Assembly (NCBI GenBank): GCA_963716115.1
Contig: CAVQSZ010000003.1
Location: 52,765 to 116,764, forward strand
Source: AP-15 sp963716115
Lineage (GTDB): Bacteria; Pseudomonadota; Alphaproteobacteria; ATCC43930; CGMCC-115725
Length of the DNA stretch: 64,000 nt
Reading direction: 5' to 3'
A program made the translations under genes and the position numbers. The notes below the pieces were generated by a model that worked only from the letters and a program-made list of their open reading frames with translations, was not told the DNA's origin and ran no database searches. Numbering within the stretch: the first letter of the stretch is position 1; each line of letters opens with the position of its first letter. Below are positions 16,551 through 26,029 of this stretch, in pieces.

Positions 16551-17768
16551 CTAAAAATCCATTTCGAGCGTGTAGAGCCCGCCGGCATGACGGTCGACGG
16601 TGTAGACGATCTGGCGTTCGTCGACGAACACGTCGTTGATCTGGATTGCCCCGCTCGGCGCCCGCGCCGGCGGCTCGGGGACGAAATAGCCGACCTCCGC
16701 CGGCTGATACGGGTTCGAGGTGTCGTAGGCGCGCAGCCCGCCATTGAAGTAGGTCGCGAGCACGATGCGGTCGGATTTCCACGCGTTCGGCTTTGGCAGG
16801 TTTTCGTAGAGGTTGTGCGCGCCATAGCGGGCGCCGCGGCGCATGAAGGTTTCGAGCGGCGGCAGCGGGCAGGTCGAGATCGGCACCGGGTTGGTTTCTT
16901 GTCGCCCGTCGACCACCCAGACGAGCTTTGGCCAGTCGGCGCCCTCGGTGCGGGTGCACTCGTCGCTGACGATCAAGAGGTTGCGGTCGAAGAACGGCAC
17001 CACGGTATGGGTAAAGCCGAAATAGGGCGGGTGGTAGTCCCAGCGCGACACCATCTTGGGGTGCGCCTTGTCGGCGATGTCGAGGATCACCATGCCGCCG
17101 TCGATGTAGCCGAGATAGGCGCGGTCGGGGCGCTCGGGATAGACGTTGGTGTTGTGCGGGCGAAACCCGGTGTCGGCGCCCTCGGGATGACGCTCGGGCG
17201 GCGGCGCGCTGTCGCCCTGGCGGGTGCCGGGCAGCCACCAGCGGCCGACCTCGACCGGCTTCGACGGGTTCTTCACGTCGATGATGCGGTAGAACTGGTC
17301 GTCCTTCGGATGGGTCGGCGCGAAGTCGGCCGAGCCCGAGCTCATGTGGATGTATTCGCCGTCGGCGAACCACAGCTGGTGGACGCCGCGCGAATTCGGC
17401 CCCGAGCAGTCGAAAAACGTGATCGAGCGCGGGTTTTCCGGCTCCGAGATGTCGAACAATTCGAAGCCGGCCGGCTGCAGGCCCTGGTGCGTCGTCTGAT
17501 AGGCGACCGCCATGATGTCGCCGACCGTCTCCAGCGAGTTCGAGCGCATGTGCGATTGCGGCAGGTCGCGGCGGGCGACGATCTTGGGGGCGCGCGGGTC
17601 GCTGACATCGACCGCGGTGAAGTTCTTCGGCGCGCTCTCATGAGCGAGCCACAGGATGCGGCGGCCGTCCTTGGCGATCTGGATCGACATGCCCTCGCCG
17701 ATCCCGCCGAAGCCGTCGAGCTCGTGGTGCGCCAGCTGGCGGAAGTTCCAAATCGCCGTCTCGGGCAT
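16551..17768 (-). CDS. LVIVD-repeat beta-propeller protein
   Basis: 405 aa without a signal peptide. Repeated strands such as FTAVDVSDPRAPKIVAR, FELFDISEPENPRSITF, YRIIDVKNPSKPVEVGR and MVILDIADKAHPKMVSR are the V-D-V-S-x-P-x-x-P pattern of LVIVD repeats, which build a beta-propeller. Catalytic residues cannot be named. It starts 12 nt after the stop of the RidA-type gene and is almost certainly co-transcribed with it, suggesting the two act on the same metabolite or complex. Confidence 0.78.
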   Translation of the reverse strand: MPETAIWNFRQLAHHELDGFGGIGEGMSIQIAKDGRRILWLAHESAPKNFTAVDVSDPRAPKIVARRDLPQSHMRSNSLETVGDIMAVAYQTTHQGLQPAGFELFDISEPENPRSITFFDCSGPNSRGVHQLWFADGEYIHMSSGSADFAPTHPKDDQFYRIIDVKNPSKPVEVGRWWLPGTRQGDSAPPPERHPEGADTGFRPHNTNVYPERPDRAYLGYIDGGMVILDIADKAHPKMVSRWDYHPPYFGFTHTVVPFFDRNLLIVSDECTRTEGADWPKLVWVVDGRQETNPVPISTCPLPPLETFMRRGARYGAHNLYENLPKPNAWKSDRIVLATYFNGGLRAYDTSNPYQPAEVGYFVPEPPARAPSGAIQINDVFVDERQIVYTVDRHAGGLYTLEMDF

Positions 17769-17780
17769 ATGTCGTCTCCC

Positions 17781-19055
17781 TCAAGGGTTGTAAATCCAGA
17801 AATCCGCAATCAGCCGCGCCCCCGGCGCCGGCATCGCGGCCGGCGTCTGGACGCAGACAAAGGGATGCGGCCCGCCGCAAGACTGCGACCAGGCCCGCGC
17901 GATCCCGGCGAAATCGCCGATGTCGGCGACGAAATACTGGGCGCGCAGGGCTTGCGTCATATCGGTTCCGGCGGCTTTGCACAATGCCTCGGCGTAGCCC
18001 AGCACCGCCTTAGCCTGCACGTAGCCGGCATGCGACAGCCCGGCGAAGGCGGGCGACAGCGCCTTGCCCATGACATGGCCGTCCCCGCCGACCGGCATCA
18101 GCCCCGAAGGCAGCAGAAACTCGCCGGCCCGAATGCACGGCCCATAGGCGGCCATCGCCGGGATGCCGGCCTCGACGACCTCCTTGCGGCGCCGGGCGCC
18201 GTCGATCAGCGCCAACAGGTTGATCTCGATAATGCCGCCGACGGTGGCGAAGGATTTCGTCGGCGCCACGGTAAGCGCGCACGGGATCGCGGCGAAATGC
18301 TCGTTCCAGACATCGATGAAATCGGGGAAATCCTCGATCTTCTCGAGATAGACCTGGGCCTTCACCGCCTGCGGCAATGACGACCCCGCCGCCGCCAATG
18401 CCGGCGCCAGGCGCTCGCGGATCAGGAATTCGGTCTGCATGCGGATCTCGGAGCCGCCCCAGCGGGCGTGGTCCGGGACGTGGGCGCGCGGATCCAAGGC
18501 GCGCTCGCCGCCGCTCGCCATCTGCCCGGCGACAAAGACGAACTCGTTGCAGACGACAGCCGGCGCGTAGCCCGACCAGCGCGGCGAGGCGACGCCCTCG
18601 GGCTGCACCCGGCGGATCGCATGGTCTTCGCCCGGCGCCACCGCGATCAGCGAGGCCGAGATGGCGCTCTCGGCGGCAAAGCACCGCTCCATGACGACCG
18701 AGGTGCTGGGCGGGATGTAGTCGCCGAACTCGGCGCGGCGCGCCAGATGGTAGGGGTCGACGGCGGCGGCGGTCGGGTAATACTGGTCGAGCCGCACGCC
18801 ATGCGCCAGGTCGGAGCCGAATTCGCGCAATATCCGCTGCATTCGGCGCAGGATGAAATCGCCTTCGCGCCGCCAGCGCGGCCGGCCGAAGGCCGGGAAC
18901 CCGGGCGCGCCGGCCACTTCCTCGGTGAACCCGGCGGCAAAATCGAACGCCTCGTGCCCATTCAGAAAGATCCATGGCCCGGCCTTGACCGCGGCGGCGA
19001 AGGCGATCCCGCTGCCGACCAGATCCGGCGCCGCCTGCACTCTGAGGGCCGACAT
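17781..19055 (-). CDS. Protein with three tandem RidA (YjgF/YER057c)-like domains
   Basis: 424 aa. Three consecutive RidA-like folds can be traced: about residues 10-150 (FLNGHEAF to SASLIAVAPG), 155-295 (FVFVAGQMASGG to GGIIEINLLAL) and 300-424 (EFLLPSGLMPVGG to ADFWIYNP). Single-domain RidA proteins are homotrimers that hydrolyse reactive enamines and imines at subunit interfaces, so this chain could form a trimer on its own. The conserved catalytic arginine before the final strand pair is not evident in any of the three, so imine deaminase activity is doubtful. First gene of an operon with the LVIVD propeller. Confidence 0.72.
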   Translation of the reverse strand: MSALRVQAAPDLVGSGIAFAAAVKAGPWIFLNGHEAFDFAAGFTEEVAGAPGFPAFGRPRWRREGDFILRRMQRILREFGSDLAHGVRLDQYYPTAAAVDPYHLARRAEFGDYIPPSTSVVMERCFAAESAISASLIAVAPGEDHAIRRVQPEGVASPRWSGYAPAVVCNEFVFVAGQMASGGERALDPRAHVPDHARWGGSEIRMQTEFLIRERLAPALAAAGSSLPQAVKAQVYLEKIEDFPDFIDVWNEHFAAIPCALTVAPTKSFATVGGIIEINLLALIDGARRRKEVVEAGIPAMAAYGPCIRAGEFLLPSGLMPVGGDGHVMGKALSPAFAGLSHAGYVQAKAVLGYAEALCKAAGTDMTQALRAQYFVADIGDFAGIARAWSQSCGGPHPFVCVQTPAAMPAPGARLIADFWIYNP

Positions 19056-19222
19056 CGCTCCCCTCCCAACCGCGACCGCGACGTCACCGATGCGCCACCG
19101 GGCCGGGCTGCGTCAAGCCGGTCGCGACCGGGACGGGTCGAGCCCATTCGACCCGCAGGGAAGCGGTCCCCAAGCGGCTCGCCGCGGCGAACGATCCCGG
19201 CCTCGGGCATCCATTACGAAAG

Positions 19223-19314
19223 CTGACAATAAATTACATTTTGTTGCAATTATTTAATGTGCAAGTAAGATCGCAGGCATATTCATCGATTATGGCAGAA
19301 GCTCGCGCTTCTGC
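19223..19314 (+). promoter_or_regulatory. AT-rich promoter region and leader hairpin of the HAF-repeat gene
   Basis: The 313 bp between the RidA and HAF genes hold an AT-rich patch with a possible -35 (CTGACA at 19223-19228) and poor -10 candidates near 19248-19256. A perfect 8-bp hairpin follows (GCAGAAGC-TCGC-GCTTCTGC, 19295-19314), 54 nt before the start codon. No sigma-54 element is present, unlike the other two PEP-CTERM genes. Confidence 0.4.
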
Positions 19315-19368
19315 TCGAAAGCTGCTGCGATCCCACCTTTTTGAAGCTGATCGAAAAGGAGTCGGAAA

Positions 19369-20397
19369 ATGCTCGCCTTTTGTGCGGAGCGCCTTCGGCG
19401 CTTTCCCGCTGTGCTTGGACTGCCCGCGGTGGTGCTCGCCTTGGGGATGCTGCCGGCGCATGCCGGATATCAGTTTCAGACGATCGACAACCCGGCCGAC
19501 CCGACCTTCAACCAGCTGCTTGGGATCAACGACGGCGGGCTGATCGCCGGCTATTTCGGCAGCGGCGCCGTCGGCCATCCGAACAAGGGCTACACGACGG
19601 CCCCGCCCTATGCGAGCTTTGTCGACGAGAACTTCACGAATTCGGTCCAAACCCAGGTCACCGGGCTCAACAACACCGGGACCACGGTCGGCTTCTGGTC
19701 CGACACCAACCTCGGCGGCGGCGACAACAATTTCGGCTTTGTCGCCAAGGGCGGCGTCTTCACCCCCGTCAACAACCCCGCGACCGGCAGCGGCCCGGCG
19801 GTGAACCAGCTGCTCGGCGTCAACGACAGCAACATCGCCGTCGGCTTCTACGTTGACGGGATGGGCGCGACGCACGGCTATACCTACAATATCGGCGCCG
19901 CCAGCTACTCCCCCAACCTCGACGATCCGCACGGCGTCGGCGCGACGACCGCGGCGGCGATCAACAGCGCCGGCGACATTGCCGGCTTCTACACCGACAG
20001 CGGCGGCGTGACGCACGGGTTTGTCGACATCGGCGGGATGTTTACGACGATCGACCCGCTCGGCTCGACCGCCACCCAGCTCCTCGGGCTGAACGGCAGC
20101 GAGGCGGTCGGCGACTTTGTCGACGGCGCGGGCGCGATGCACGGCGCGATCTGCAACATCGTCACCGGCGCGTGCCAGACCCTCGACGACCCCAACGGGG
20201 TCGGGACAACGACGATCAACGGCGTCAACAGCAAGGGCCAGCTGGTCGGCTTCTATGTCGGCGGCGACGACAACACCCACGGGTTTCTCGCCACCGTCCC
20301 CGAGCCCGCCTCGCTGATCCTGGTGCTCGGCGGGCTGCTCGGCCTGGCCGGCGTCCGCCGGCGCGGCAAGGCGGCGAAGGTTCCGGCCCGCGTTTGA
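19369..20397 (+). CDS. HAF-repeat PEP-CTERM surface protein
   Basis: 342 aa. Signal peptide to about residue 32 (VVLALGMLPAHA). The body is a series of about 45-residue repeats of the form I-N-x-x-G-x-I-x-G-x-Y then T-H-G-F/Y (GINDGGLIAGYF, GVNDSNIAVGFYVDG, INSAGDIAGFYTDSGG, GVNSKGQLVGFYVGG), the HAF extracellular repeat, probably a beta-propeller. The end is a PEP-CTERM signal: VPEPAS, ILVLGGLLGLAGV and RRRGK. It would be sorted by an exosortase to the cell surface or matrix. ATG at 19369 follows AAAAGGAGTCGGAAA. The NIPSNAP gene starts 58 bp downstream. Confidence 0.88.
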   Translation: MLAFCAERLRRFPAVLGLPAVVLALGMLPAHAGYQFQTIDNPADPTFNQLLGINDGGLIAGYFGSGAVGHPNKGYTTAPPYASFVDENFTNSVQTQVTGLNNTGTTVGFWSDTNLGGGDNNFGFVAKGGVFTPVNNPATGSGPAVNQLLGVNDSNIAVGFYVDGMGATHGYTYNIGAASYSPNLDDPHGVGATTAAAINSAGDIAGFYTDSGGVTHGFVDIGGMFTTIDPLGSTATQLLGLNGSEAVGDFVDGAGAMHGAICNIVTGACQTLDDPNGVGTTTINGVNSKGQLVGFYVGGDDNTHGFLATVPEPASLILVLGGLLGLAGVRRRGKAAKVPARV

Positions 20398-20455
20398 CTC
20401 GGCGCCCGCCGCCTCTAGAATGCCGCGCGGTGAACCTCAACCAAGGAGCAGGCCG

Positions 20456-21064
20456 ATGATCTTCGAGATGCGGACCTATCGATTGCAGCCGGGATCCGTG
20501 CCCGAGGTCGAGAAGCGGTTCGGCGAGGCATTGACCGACCGGGTCAAGGCGTCGCCGCTCGGCGCCTTTTTTCATACCGAGGTCGGGCCGCTGAACCATA
20601 TCATCCACATCTGGCCCTATGACGACCTCCAGCACCGCACCCGCGTGCGCTCGCAGCCGATCCCGAACTGGCCGCCGAAGATCCAGGAATTCATCGTCGA
20701 GATGGAGAGCAAGATCTTTAACGCGGCGCCCTTCTGCCCGCCCTTCACGCCGCGCCAGCACGGCAACCTCTACGAGATCCGCACCTACACGATGCTGCCG
20801 GGCGTCGCGGGGCAGGTGGTGGAGCGCTGGGCCGAGCGCGTTCCGGGCCGGGTCAAGCTGTCGCCGCTGGCGGCGGCCGGCCACACCGAGCTCGGGCCCC
20901 TGAACCAGTGGATCCACATCTGGGCCTACAAGGACGCCAACGAGCGCGCCCGCATCCGCGAGGAATCGCGCAAGGACGGAACCTGGCCGCCCGCCACCCG
21001 CGGCATGTTCGTCAAGCAGGAGAACATGCTCGTCGTGCCGGCGTCGTTCTCGCCGCTGCGCTGA
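20456..21064 (+). CDS. NIPSNAP-family protein, two domains
   Basis: 202 aa made of two NIPSNAP units (dimeric alpha/beta-barrel fold). Each starts with a Y-E-x-R-x-Y strand (MIFEMRTYRLQPGSV at residue 1, NLYEIRTYTMLPGVA at about 103) and has the IHIW-Y/A-Y-D/K segment (IIHIWPYDDL, WIHIWAYKDA). Function in bacteria is not established. ATG at 20456 is chosen because it begins the first domain exactly and follows CCAAGGAGCAGG. It converges on the penicillin-binding protein gene, 16 bp away. Confidence 0.83.
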   Translation: MIFEMRTYRLQPGSVPEVEKRFGEALTDRVKASPLGAFFHTEVGPLNHIIHIWPYDDLQHRTRVRSQPIPNWPPKIQEFIVEMESKIFNAAPFCPPFTPRQHGNLYEIRTYTMLPGVAGQVVERWAERVPGRVKLSPLAAAGHTELGPLNQWIHIWAYKDANERARIREESRKDGTWPPATRGMFVKQENMLVVPASFSPLR

Positions 21065-21080
21065 GCATCGGCTGCGGCCT

Positions 21081-23108
21081 TCACCCTCCTGCTCCCCGTT
21101 CGCGTGGAGCGGGCCGGGGTGAGGGGCCGCCGCTGAAGAGGCTCAAAATATTGTCGAAGAGCCCGCCCTCGGCGCGCGGCGCTTCGGCCGCCACCTCCGT
21201 CGGCGGCGAGGGCGCGCTCGGCAGCGGCCGCACCGGCATCGCCTTGGTCGCGGCGAGCATGAAGCGGCGCCAGGCCTGCGCCGGCAGCGAGCCGCCGGTC
21301 ACCTTGTTCATCGGCTTGTTGTCGTCGTTGCCGAGCCAGACCCCGGCGACGAGGTCGGCGGTGTAGCCGACGAACCAGGCGTCGCGATAATCCTGCGTCG
21401 TCCCGGTCTTGCCGGCGGCCGGGCGCGGCAGCGCCGCGCTCCTGCCGGTGCCGTGGGAGATCACTCCGCCCAGCATGTCGTTCATCTCGCCGACGAGCTG
21501 CGGGCTGACGACGGTCCCCGGGCCGGACCCCGAGCGGCGGAACACGACCTTGCCGGCGCTGTCGCGAATTTCGGCGATGCCGTAGGGCCAAACCCCGGTC
21601 CCGCCATTGGCGAAGGGCGCATAGGCCGCGACCAGCTCCAAGAGGTTGACCTCGCCGGTGCCGAGCGCGAGGCTCAGCTCCGGCGCCAGCGGCGAGGCGA
21701 TGCCGAGCCGGTGCGCGACCGCGATGACCCGGCGGATGCCGGCGCGCTGCGCCACCTGCACCGAGATCGTGTTGATCGACTGGGCCAGCCCCTCGGAGAG
21801 CGTCATCTCCCCCTGATAGCGCTTGGTATAGTCGCGGGGCTGCCAATTGCCGACCCGGACCGGCGCATCGACAAAACGGTCCTCGGGCCGCATCCCCGCT
21901 TCGAGCCCGGCGAGGTAGACGAACGGCTTGAACGCGGAGCCCGGCTGGCGCTGCGCCTGGGTCGCGCGGTTGAACTGGCTGTCGCCATAGTCGAGCCCGC
22001 CGACCATGGCGCGCACCGCGCCGTCGGGCGACATCGCTACCAGGGCGCCCTGGCCGGCCGCGGCCTTGGCGCCGTCGCGCGCGATCGTGTCGGCGACCGC
22101 GGTCTCGGCCTCGGCCTGCAGCCTCGGGTCGAGCGTGGTCAGCACGGTCAGGTCGCGGCCGCCGCCGCCGGCGAAGTCCGCCAGCCGCTCGGCGATCCAG
22201 TCGGCGAAGTAGCGGGCGCCGGGGCGCGCGATCGCGACCGCGTCGAGCGCGCGCTCGCCGGCCCCGGCGGCCCTGGCGTCGCCGGCGGCGATAAAGCCGG
22301 CCTCGACCATGTTGGCCAGCACCTGGGCCGCCCGCGCCGCCGTCCGGTCGCGGTCGCGGGTCGGGCTGAACCGGGTCGGCGCCTTTAAGAGCCCGGCGAT
22401 GACGGCGCATTCGTAGAGGTTCAGGCGCGCCGCCGATTTGCCGAAATAGCGGTGCGCGGCGGCGTCGACGCCATAGGCGCCGGCGCCGAGATAGACCCGG
22501 TTCAGATAGATTTCGAGGATCTGGTCCTTGGTGAAGCGGTGCTCCAGCCACAGCGCCAGCAGGGTCTCGCGGACCTTGCGGCCGAGGCTGCGCTCGGGGG
22601 TCAGGAACAAGTTCTTGGCCAGCTGCTGGGTGATCGTGCTGCCGCCCTGGACGACCCGCCCGGCCGAGAGGTCGGCGAAGAGGGCGCGGGCGAGCCCGAA
22701 CGGGTCGACGCCGAAATGGCTGTAGAAGCGGCGGTCCTCGGTGGCGATCACCGCCTGCGGCAGGCAGCGCGGCATCTCCTTCAAAGTCAGCGGCTGGCCG
22801 AACAGATCGCCATAGGTGGTCAACAGCGAGCCGTCGGCGGCCAGCACGGTAACGCTTGGACGCCGCTCGCTCTTGGTCAATTCGCCGGTGTCGGGCAGGG
22901 TCAGCGCGAAATAGGCGAGCGCGCCGCCGCCGAGGATCGCCGCCCACAGCGCCAGGAGGACGCCGAGCCTGACCAGGCCGCGGAAGAGGCCCCGCCCTCT
23001 GCCGGGGCCGCGCCGCGGCGGCGGTCGCCGCGGCCGCCGCCCGCCGCGGCGATCGCGGGCGGCGGCGAGGCGGTCGGCCGGGTCGGCGCGCAGCCTCGGC
23101 TCAGCCAT
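21081..23108 (-). CDS. Class A penicillin-binding protein (PBP1a-type bifunctional peptidoglycan synthase)
   Basis: 675 aa. A basic cytoplasmic N-terminus and one transmembrane helix (about residues 46-68) precede the GT51 glycosyltransferase domain, with catalytic E124 in ATEDRRFYSHFG and the GGSTITQQLAKN motif. The transpeptidase domain has S391 in SAFK, S444-x-N446 (SIN) and K567-TGT. It polymerises and cross-links peptidoglycan in the periplasm. No OB domain is obvious, so it is shorter than typical PBP1a. The last 15 or so residues (PSPRPAPRERGAGG) are encoded by a dispersed palindromic repeat at about 21086-21125. Confidence 0.92.
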   Translation of the reverse strand: MAEPRLRADPADRLAAARDRRGGRRPRRPPPRRGPGRGRGLFRGLVRLGVLLALWAAILGGGALAYFALTLPDTGELTKSERRPSVTVLAADGSLLTTYGDLFGQPLTLKEMPRCLPQAVIATEDRRFYSHFGVDPFGLARALFADLSAGRVVQGGSTITQQLAKNLFLTPERSLGRKVRETLLALWLEHRFTKDQILEIYLNRVYLGAGAYGVDAAAHRYFGKSAARLNLYECAVIAGLLKAPTRFSPTRDRDRTAARAAQVLANMVEAGFIAAGDARAAGAGERALDAVAIARPGARYFADWIAERLADFAGGGGRDLTVLTTLDPRLQAEAETAVADTIARDGAKAAAGQGALVAMSPDGAVRAMVGGLDYGDSQFNRATQAQRQPGSAFKPFVYLAGLEAGMRPEDRFVDAPVRVGNWQPRDYTKRYQGEMTLSEGLAQSINTISVQVAQRAGIRRVIAVAHRLGIASPLAPELSLALGTGEVNLLELVAAYAPFANGGTGVWPYGIAEIRDSAGKVVFRRSGSGPGTVVSPQLVGEMNDMLGGVISHGTGRSAALPRPAAGKTGTTQDYRDAWFVGYTADLVAGVWLGNDDNKPMNKVTGGSLPAQAWRRFMLAATKAMPVRPLPSAPSPPTEVAAEAPRAEGGLFDNILSLFSGGPSPRPAPRERGAGG
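21086..21125. repeat. Dispersed repeat overlapping the PBP gene 3' end
   Basis: CACCCTCCTGCTCCCCGTTC, then CGTGGAGCGGGCCGGGGTGAGG: a pseudo-palindrome of the CACCC-GCTCCCC/GGGGTG class that recurs at 23788-23845. It supplies the stop codon region of the penicillin-binding protein. Confidence 0.5.
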
Positions 23109-23316
23109 CGCCGTTCGTCATCGCCATCGCGCTTTCCCCCGCCCCGCCGCAGCCGGCCGGTTCCCGCCCGCGCCGCTGTGGTTTAGTATCGGGCAAGTGT
23201 GGCGGCGGTTCGACAATTTCGATCATTCGCCGCCACTGGAACCGCGCGTTGCGCGACATCGTTAGAAGCGAATGGACCCGGGCGTCGGCTCGGGGCTCGA
23301 ATGAGGGGACAAGCCA

Positions 23317-23766
23317 ATGATGTCACGGATTGCGGCGATCGCGCTGCTCGTCTCGGTTGCGCCGGGCGCGGCCTGGGCGCAGGGGTCGAGCGACCGCGCA
23401 GAGATCGCCGCCTGCCTCTGCCTGCAGCAGGCGGTGGCGACGCTGTCGGCCGACATGTCGGCCAAGACCCAGGCGCTCGATACGGTGCGCAAGGAGCTCG
23501 CCGGCTTGGACGCCCAGCTCGTCAGCGAGCGGCCGCGGGTCGAGGTCAACAACCCCAATTCGGTCGGCCGCTACAAGGCGCTGCTCGAGCACCGCGACGA
23601 TGTCTATCGGCAATCGACCGGGTCGGTCGTCACCGACGCCGATCAGGCGGTCGCCCGCTACAACGCGCGGGTCAACGAATACAATTCGCGATGCGCCAAC
23701 CACCCGTTCAATTCGCAGGTGATGGCCCAGGTTCAGGCCACCCTTTCCTGCCCGAGGCCGCAGTAG
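23317..23766 (+). CDS. Secreted hypothetical protein
   Basis: 149 aa. Signal peptide with cleavage near AWA-QG (residues 1-21), then a helical, charged domain with cysteines in AACLCLQQA near the start and in SRCANHP and LSCPRPQ near the end. The cysteine spacing suggests two disulfides in the periplasm; the helices (SADMSAKTQALDTVRKELAG) suggest a coiled coil. I do not recognise a family. The 3' end overlaps the extended 3' end of hisI by 59 bp. Confidence 0.6.
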   Translation: MMSRIAAIALLVSVAPGAAWAQGSSDRAEIAACLCLQQAVATLSADMSAKTQALDTVRKELAGLDAQLVSERPRVEVNNPNSVGRYKALLEHRDDVYRQSTGSVVTDADQAVARYNARVNEYNSRCANHPFNSQVMAQVQATLSCPRPQ

Positions 23767-24307
23767 GCCGCGATCGACTATGAGTTTTTCCCCTCGCCCT
23801 CCCCGGGCTTGACCCGGGGATCACGGGGAGAGGGTCGGGGTGAGGAGCAGGCCGGTCGCGATCCTCGGCCGGCGGCTCGGGATACAGGGTCTCCGGCGCC
23901 ACCAGCGGCTCGGCGATGACCGCCCAGCCGCCATCGCGCCACGCGCGGAAAAAGCAGCTGCGCCGGCCGGTATGGCAGGCCACACCCTGCTGGTCGACCA
24001 GCAGCAGCACCGCATCGCCGTCGCAGTCCAGGCGCAGCTCGCGCAGCGCCTGCACCTGCCCCGAGGTCTCGCCCTTGCGCCACAGCCGGCCGCGCGACCG
24101 CGACCAATAGCAGGCGCGCCCCTCGGCGAGGCTCGCGCGCACCGCCTCGCGGCTCATCCACGCCAGCATCAAAACCTCGCCGGTGTCGTGCTGCTGCGCC
24201 ACCGCCGGCACCAGCCCGTCGGGGCCGAACTTGATCTCGCCGAGCGCCCGCTCGATCGCATCCTCCACCGCCGCCTTCCTTTCTTCAGCCGATTGCCGCG
24301 CCGCCAT
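23708..24307 (-). CDS. hisI: Phosphoribosyl-AMP cyclohydrolase, with repeat-derived C-terminal tail
   Basis: 199 aa; the enzyme itself needs only about 130. Residues 20-145 hold the whole family core: MLAWMSREAV, YWSRSRGRLWRKGETSG, the metal-site DCDGDAVL and VACHTGRRSCF with the catalytic zinc cysteines. The enzyme opens the adenine ring of PR-AMP, step 3 of histidine synthesis. From about residue 155 the chain is encoded by a dispersed palindromic repeat (PHPDPLPVIPGSSPG) and continues into the 3' end of the convergent gene, so the original stop appears lost. ATG at 24307 (MAARQSAEER). It is monofunctional, without a HisE domain, and not in a his operon here. Confidence 0.88.
   Translation of the reverse strand: MAARQSAEERKAAVEDAIERALGEIKFGPDGLVPAVAQQHDTGEVLMLAWMSREAVRASLAEGRACYWSRSRGRLWRKGETSGQVQALRELRLDCDGDAVLLLVDQQGVACHTGRRSCFFRAWRDGGWAVIAEPLVAPETLYPEPPAEDRDRPAPHPDPLPVIPGSSPGRARGKTHSRSRPTAASGRKGWPEPGPSPAN
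23788..23845. repeat. Dispersed palindromic repeat at the hisI 3' end
   Basis: Core hairpin CCCCGGG-CTTGA-CCCGGGG at 23801-23819, flanked by CTCGCCCTC and GAGAGGGTCGGGGTGAGG. Translated on the minus strand it gives the PHPDPLP-type peptide found at the ends of repeat-invaded genes. Confidence 0.6.
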
Positions 24308-24367
24308 CCCCGGATTAGGGTGGCGCCGCGCGAAAAGCAATCTGGACAGGCCGGGGCGCCTCCTGCG

Positions 24368-25112
24368 TTGGCTGACACGATCCTGGAAACCCGCGGGCTC
24401 ACCAAGGAGTTTCGCGGCTTCACCGCGGTGCAGGGGGTGGACCTCGACATCCGCCGCGGTGCGATCCATGCGCTGATCGGCCCCAACGGCGCCGGCAAGA
24501 CCACCGTCTTCAACCTGTTGACCAAGTTCCTCGAGCCGTCTTCCGGCCGGATCCTGTACAACGGCCGCGACATCACCGCCCTTCGCCCGGCCGAGATTGC
24601 CCGCCGCGGCGTCGTGCGCTCGTTCCAGATCTCGGCGGTGTTCGGGCATCTGGGGGTTCGCGCCAATGTCCGCGTGGCGCTGCAGCGAAAGCTCGGCAAC
24701 TCGTTTCACTTCTGGCGCTCGGGCCGGGTTCTGGACCGCCTCGACGCGCGCGCCGAGGAATTGCTCGACGCCGTCGGGCTCGGCGGCTTTGGCGACGCGC
24801 TGGCGGTCGAGCTGCCCTACGGGCGCAAGCGCGCGCTCGAAATCGCCACGACCCTGGCGCTCGACCCCGAGATGCTGCTGCTCGACGAGCCGATGGCGGG
24901 GCTCGGCCAGGAGGATATCGGCCGCATCACGGCCTTGATCCGCAAGGTGTCGGCCGGCCGCACGATCCTGATGGTCGAGCACAATTTGTCGGTGGTGGCC
25001 GACCTCAGCGATCGGATCACGGTGTTGACCCGCGGGCAGATCCTCGCCCAAGGCGATTACGCCGCAATCTCCGGCAACCCCGAGGTCGTCGAGGCCTATA
25101 TGGGCGGCGGCC

Positions 25113-25120
<8 letters not shown>
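24368..25120 (+). CDS. livG: Branched-chain amino-acid-type ABC transporter ATPase (LivG family)
   Basis: 250 aa. Walker A GPNGAGKTT at about residues 38-46, the LivG-type signature PYGRKRALEIAT in place of LSGGQ, Walker B MLLLDEPMAGL and the switch histidine in MVEHNLSVV. LivG and LivF power import through LivH/LivM permeases, which are not in the window. No ATG fits; a TTG at 24368 places the N-terminus correctly (ADTILETRGLTKEF). It is only 60 bp from the divergent hisI start, and the stop overlaps the livF start by 8 nt (25113-25120). Confidence 0.87.
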
Positions 25121-25823
<703 letters not shown>

Positions 25824-25863
25824 GAGGCTGATGAGCCAAAGGAATTCTGCGCCCTACCCGTCG

Positions 25864-25959
25864 CCCCCGCGAAAGCGGGGGTCCAGAGCCTGCCCCTGGC
25901 TCGAACAGGGGGCGAGCGTTCGAGCCCTTGGATCACCGGGTTCCCGCTTCTGCGGGAAC
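25864..25959. repeat. Dispersed palindromic repeat after livF
   Basis: Hairpins CCCCCGC-GAAA-GCGGGGG (25864-25881) and GTTCCCGC-TTCT-GCGGGAAC (25940-25959) surround AGAGCCTGCCCC...GAACAGGGGG, which recurs in the element at 49210-49314. The minus-strand peptide is WTPAFAG. Confidence 0.65.
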
Positions 25960-26029
25960 GACGTAGAGGGCGTGGGATCTCGCAGCTCGTTTCCGGTCGG
26001 ACAATGAGCATCGACCGGCCGGCCATCGA

